Positions 15,332-16,012 of a DNA stretch of 16,012 bases are shown piece by piece. How positions within the stretch are numbered: position 1 is the first letter of the stretch; each line of letters begins with the position of its first letter. Under the pieces are notes generated by a model that was not told the origin of the DNA, did not search any database, and saw only the letters and a program-made list of their open reading frames with translations. The DNA is from Flammeovirgaceae bacterium (GTDB lineage: Bacteria > Bacteroidota > Bacteroidia > Cytophagales > Cyclobacteriaceae): positions 1-16,012 of the forward strand of contig QIEB01000208.1 in the NCBI GenBank assembly GCA_003229495.1. Direction: 5' to 3'. Made by a program: the position numbers and the translations under genes.

Positions 15332-16012
15332 TGAAAGAAGTGAGCACAAATAAGTTGAGAGTAATTATATCAGGAGGCGGTACCGGAGGCCATATTTATC
15401 CGGCTGTGGCTATTGCCAACGCTTTACAGCAGCTGGATAGCAATATCGAGATTTTGTTTGTAGGCGCTGAGGGCAGGATGGAAATGGAAAAAATTCCTGC
15501 TTCAGGGTACAAAATTATAGGACTTCCTATTACCGGTATTCAAAGGAAGTTAACCTGGAAGAATTTATTGTTCCCATTTAAGCTGTGGTCCAGTATTCGA
15601 AAAGCTAGAATTATCCTGGATGATTTCAAACCCCAGGTAGTGGTGGGCGTAGGAGGTTTCGCCAGTGGTCCTTTATTGTATGCGGCCACCCAAAGAGGGA
15701 TCCCCGCGCTTATTCAGGAACAAAATGGTTATGCCGGGTTAGCCAATAAATGGTTGGCGGATAAGGTCCAAAAAATATGTGTAGCCTATGAGCATATGGA
15801 ACGCTACTTCCCTCAGGAGAAAATAATATTGGCTGGAAATCCCGTACGCGAGGACCTCAAAAATGTGCACAATAAAAGAAGTGAGGCACTGAGCTTTTAC
15901 CAACTGGATGAAAACAGGCCGGTAATCCTGGTTATTGGCGGAAGCTTAGGTGCACGTACTATTAATCAAAGTTTGCTGCAGCAATTGGGGCTATTCGCGG
16001 AGAAAGGAGTCC
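15331..16012 (+). CDS. murG: UDP-GlcNAc:lipid I N-acetylglucosaminyltransferase MurG, cut by window edge
   Basis: This GT28-family enzyme, at the inner face of the membrane, adds GlcNAc to lipid I to form lipid II. The first 227 codons of a family of about 355-370 residues are present and open. The N-terminal donor/acceptor loop GGGTGGHIYPA is at about 15-25. It is followed by VGVGGFASGPLLYAA, then IQEQNGYAGLANKWL, then LAGNPVRED, and near the edge VIGGSLGARTIN, which is the start of the C-terminal UDP-GlcNAc domain. The ATG at 15331 shares its A with the ftsW stop. Downstream genes (murC, ftsQ and ftsA would be expected) lie outside the window. Confidence 0.96.
   Translation, partial: MKEVSTNKLRVIISGGGTGGHIYPAVAIANALQQLDSNIEILFVGAEGRMEMEKIPASGYKIIGLPITGIQRKLTWKNLLFPFKLWSSIRKARIILDDFKPQVVVGVGGFASGPLLYAATQRGIPALIQEQNGYAGLANKWLADKVQKICVAYEHMERYFPQEKIILAGNPVREDLKNVHNKRSEALSFYQLDENRPVILVIGGSLGARTINQSLLQQLGLFAEKGV

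Noticed and set aside
1..16012. Searched by eye for CRISPR arrays, tRNA or rRNA genes, insertion sequences, att sites and phage or defence genes.
   Set aside because: I found no spaced repeats, tRNA-like elements, transposase frames or terminal inverted repeats. The window is a conserved chromosomal housekeeping region.

Overview
The window is most likely from a member of the Bacteroidota, probably a Cytophagales-like marine or soil bacterium; the lineage is inferred. The evidence is the order of the division and cell-wall cluster (mraZ, rsmH, an FtsL-like gene, ftsI, murE, mraY, murD, ftsW, murG, with no murF), a PASTA-tailed FtsI, a long MraY, a valyl-tRNA synthetase with the Bacteroidota-style GTDHASIATE motif, few Shine-Dalgarno sequences, and several matches to the Bacteroidota -7 promoter element TAnnTTTG.

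Left part (1-5783): the first 765 codons of valS lie on the minus strand and run off the left edge. Divergent from it is a YpdA-type FAD/NAD(P)H oxidoreductase, followed by a long-chain polyprenyl diphosphate synthase (ispB-like). A TlpA-type thioredoxin lipoprotein converges on the synthase with a single base between their stop codons. The two spacers beside ypdA carry degenerate arrays with a 7-base period.

Centre (5784-6116): this 333-base divergent spacer has AT-rich sequence, a 12-base perfect palindrome, and then three 10-base direct repeats of the AAAGTG type just upstream of a -7 element and mraZ. I read these repeats as the MraZ operator.

Right part (6117-16012): a tightly packed plus-strand operon. 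MraZ is the regulator. RsmH methylates 16S rRNA. The FtsL-like protein and FtsI belong to the division machinery. MurE, MraY, MurD and MurG make lipid II, and FtsW polymerises it together with FtsI. MurE carries the DNPR signature for meso-diaminopimelate. Most junctions overlap by 1 or 4 bases or abut. An unlisted 45-codon frame exactly fills the space between mraZ and rsmH. MurG is cut by the right edge.

Most of the window is conserved housekeeping sequence, and I see no convincing new defence or mobile system. The points most worth a second look are the MraZ-box array, the small mraZ-rsmH reading frame, the YpdA homologue without the Cys in its Rossmann loop, the duplicated domain in the TlpA lipoprotein, the heptamer arrays, and an inverted repeat at the convergent junction.
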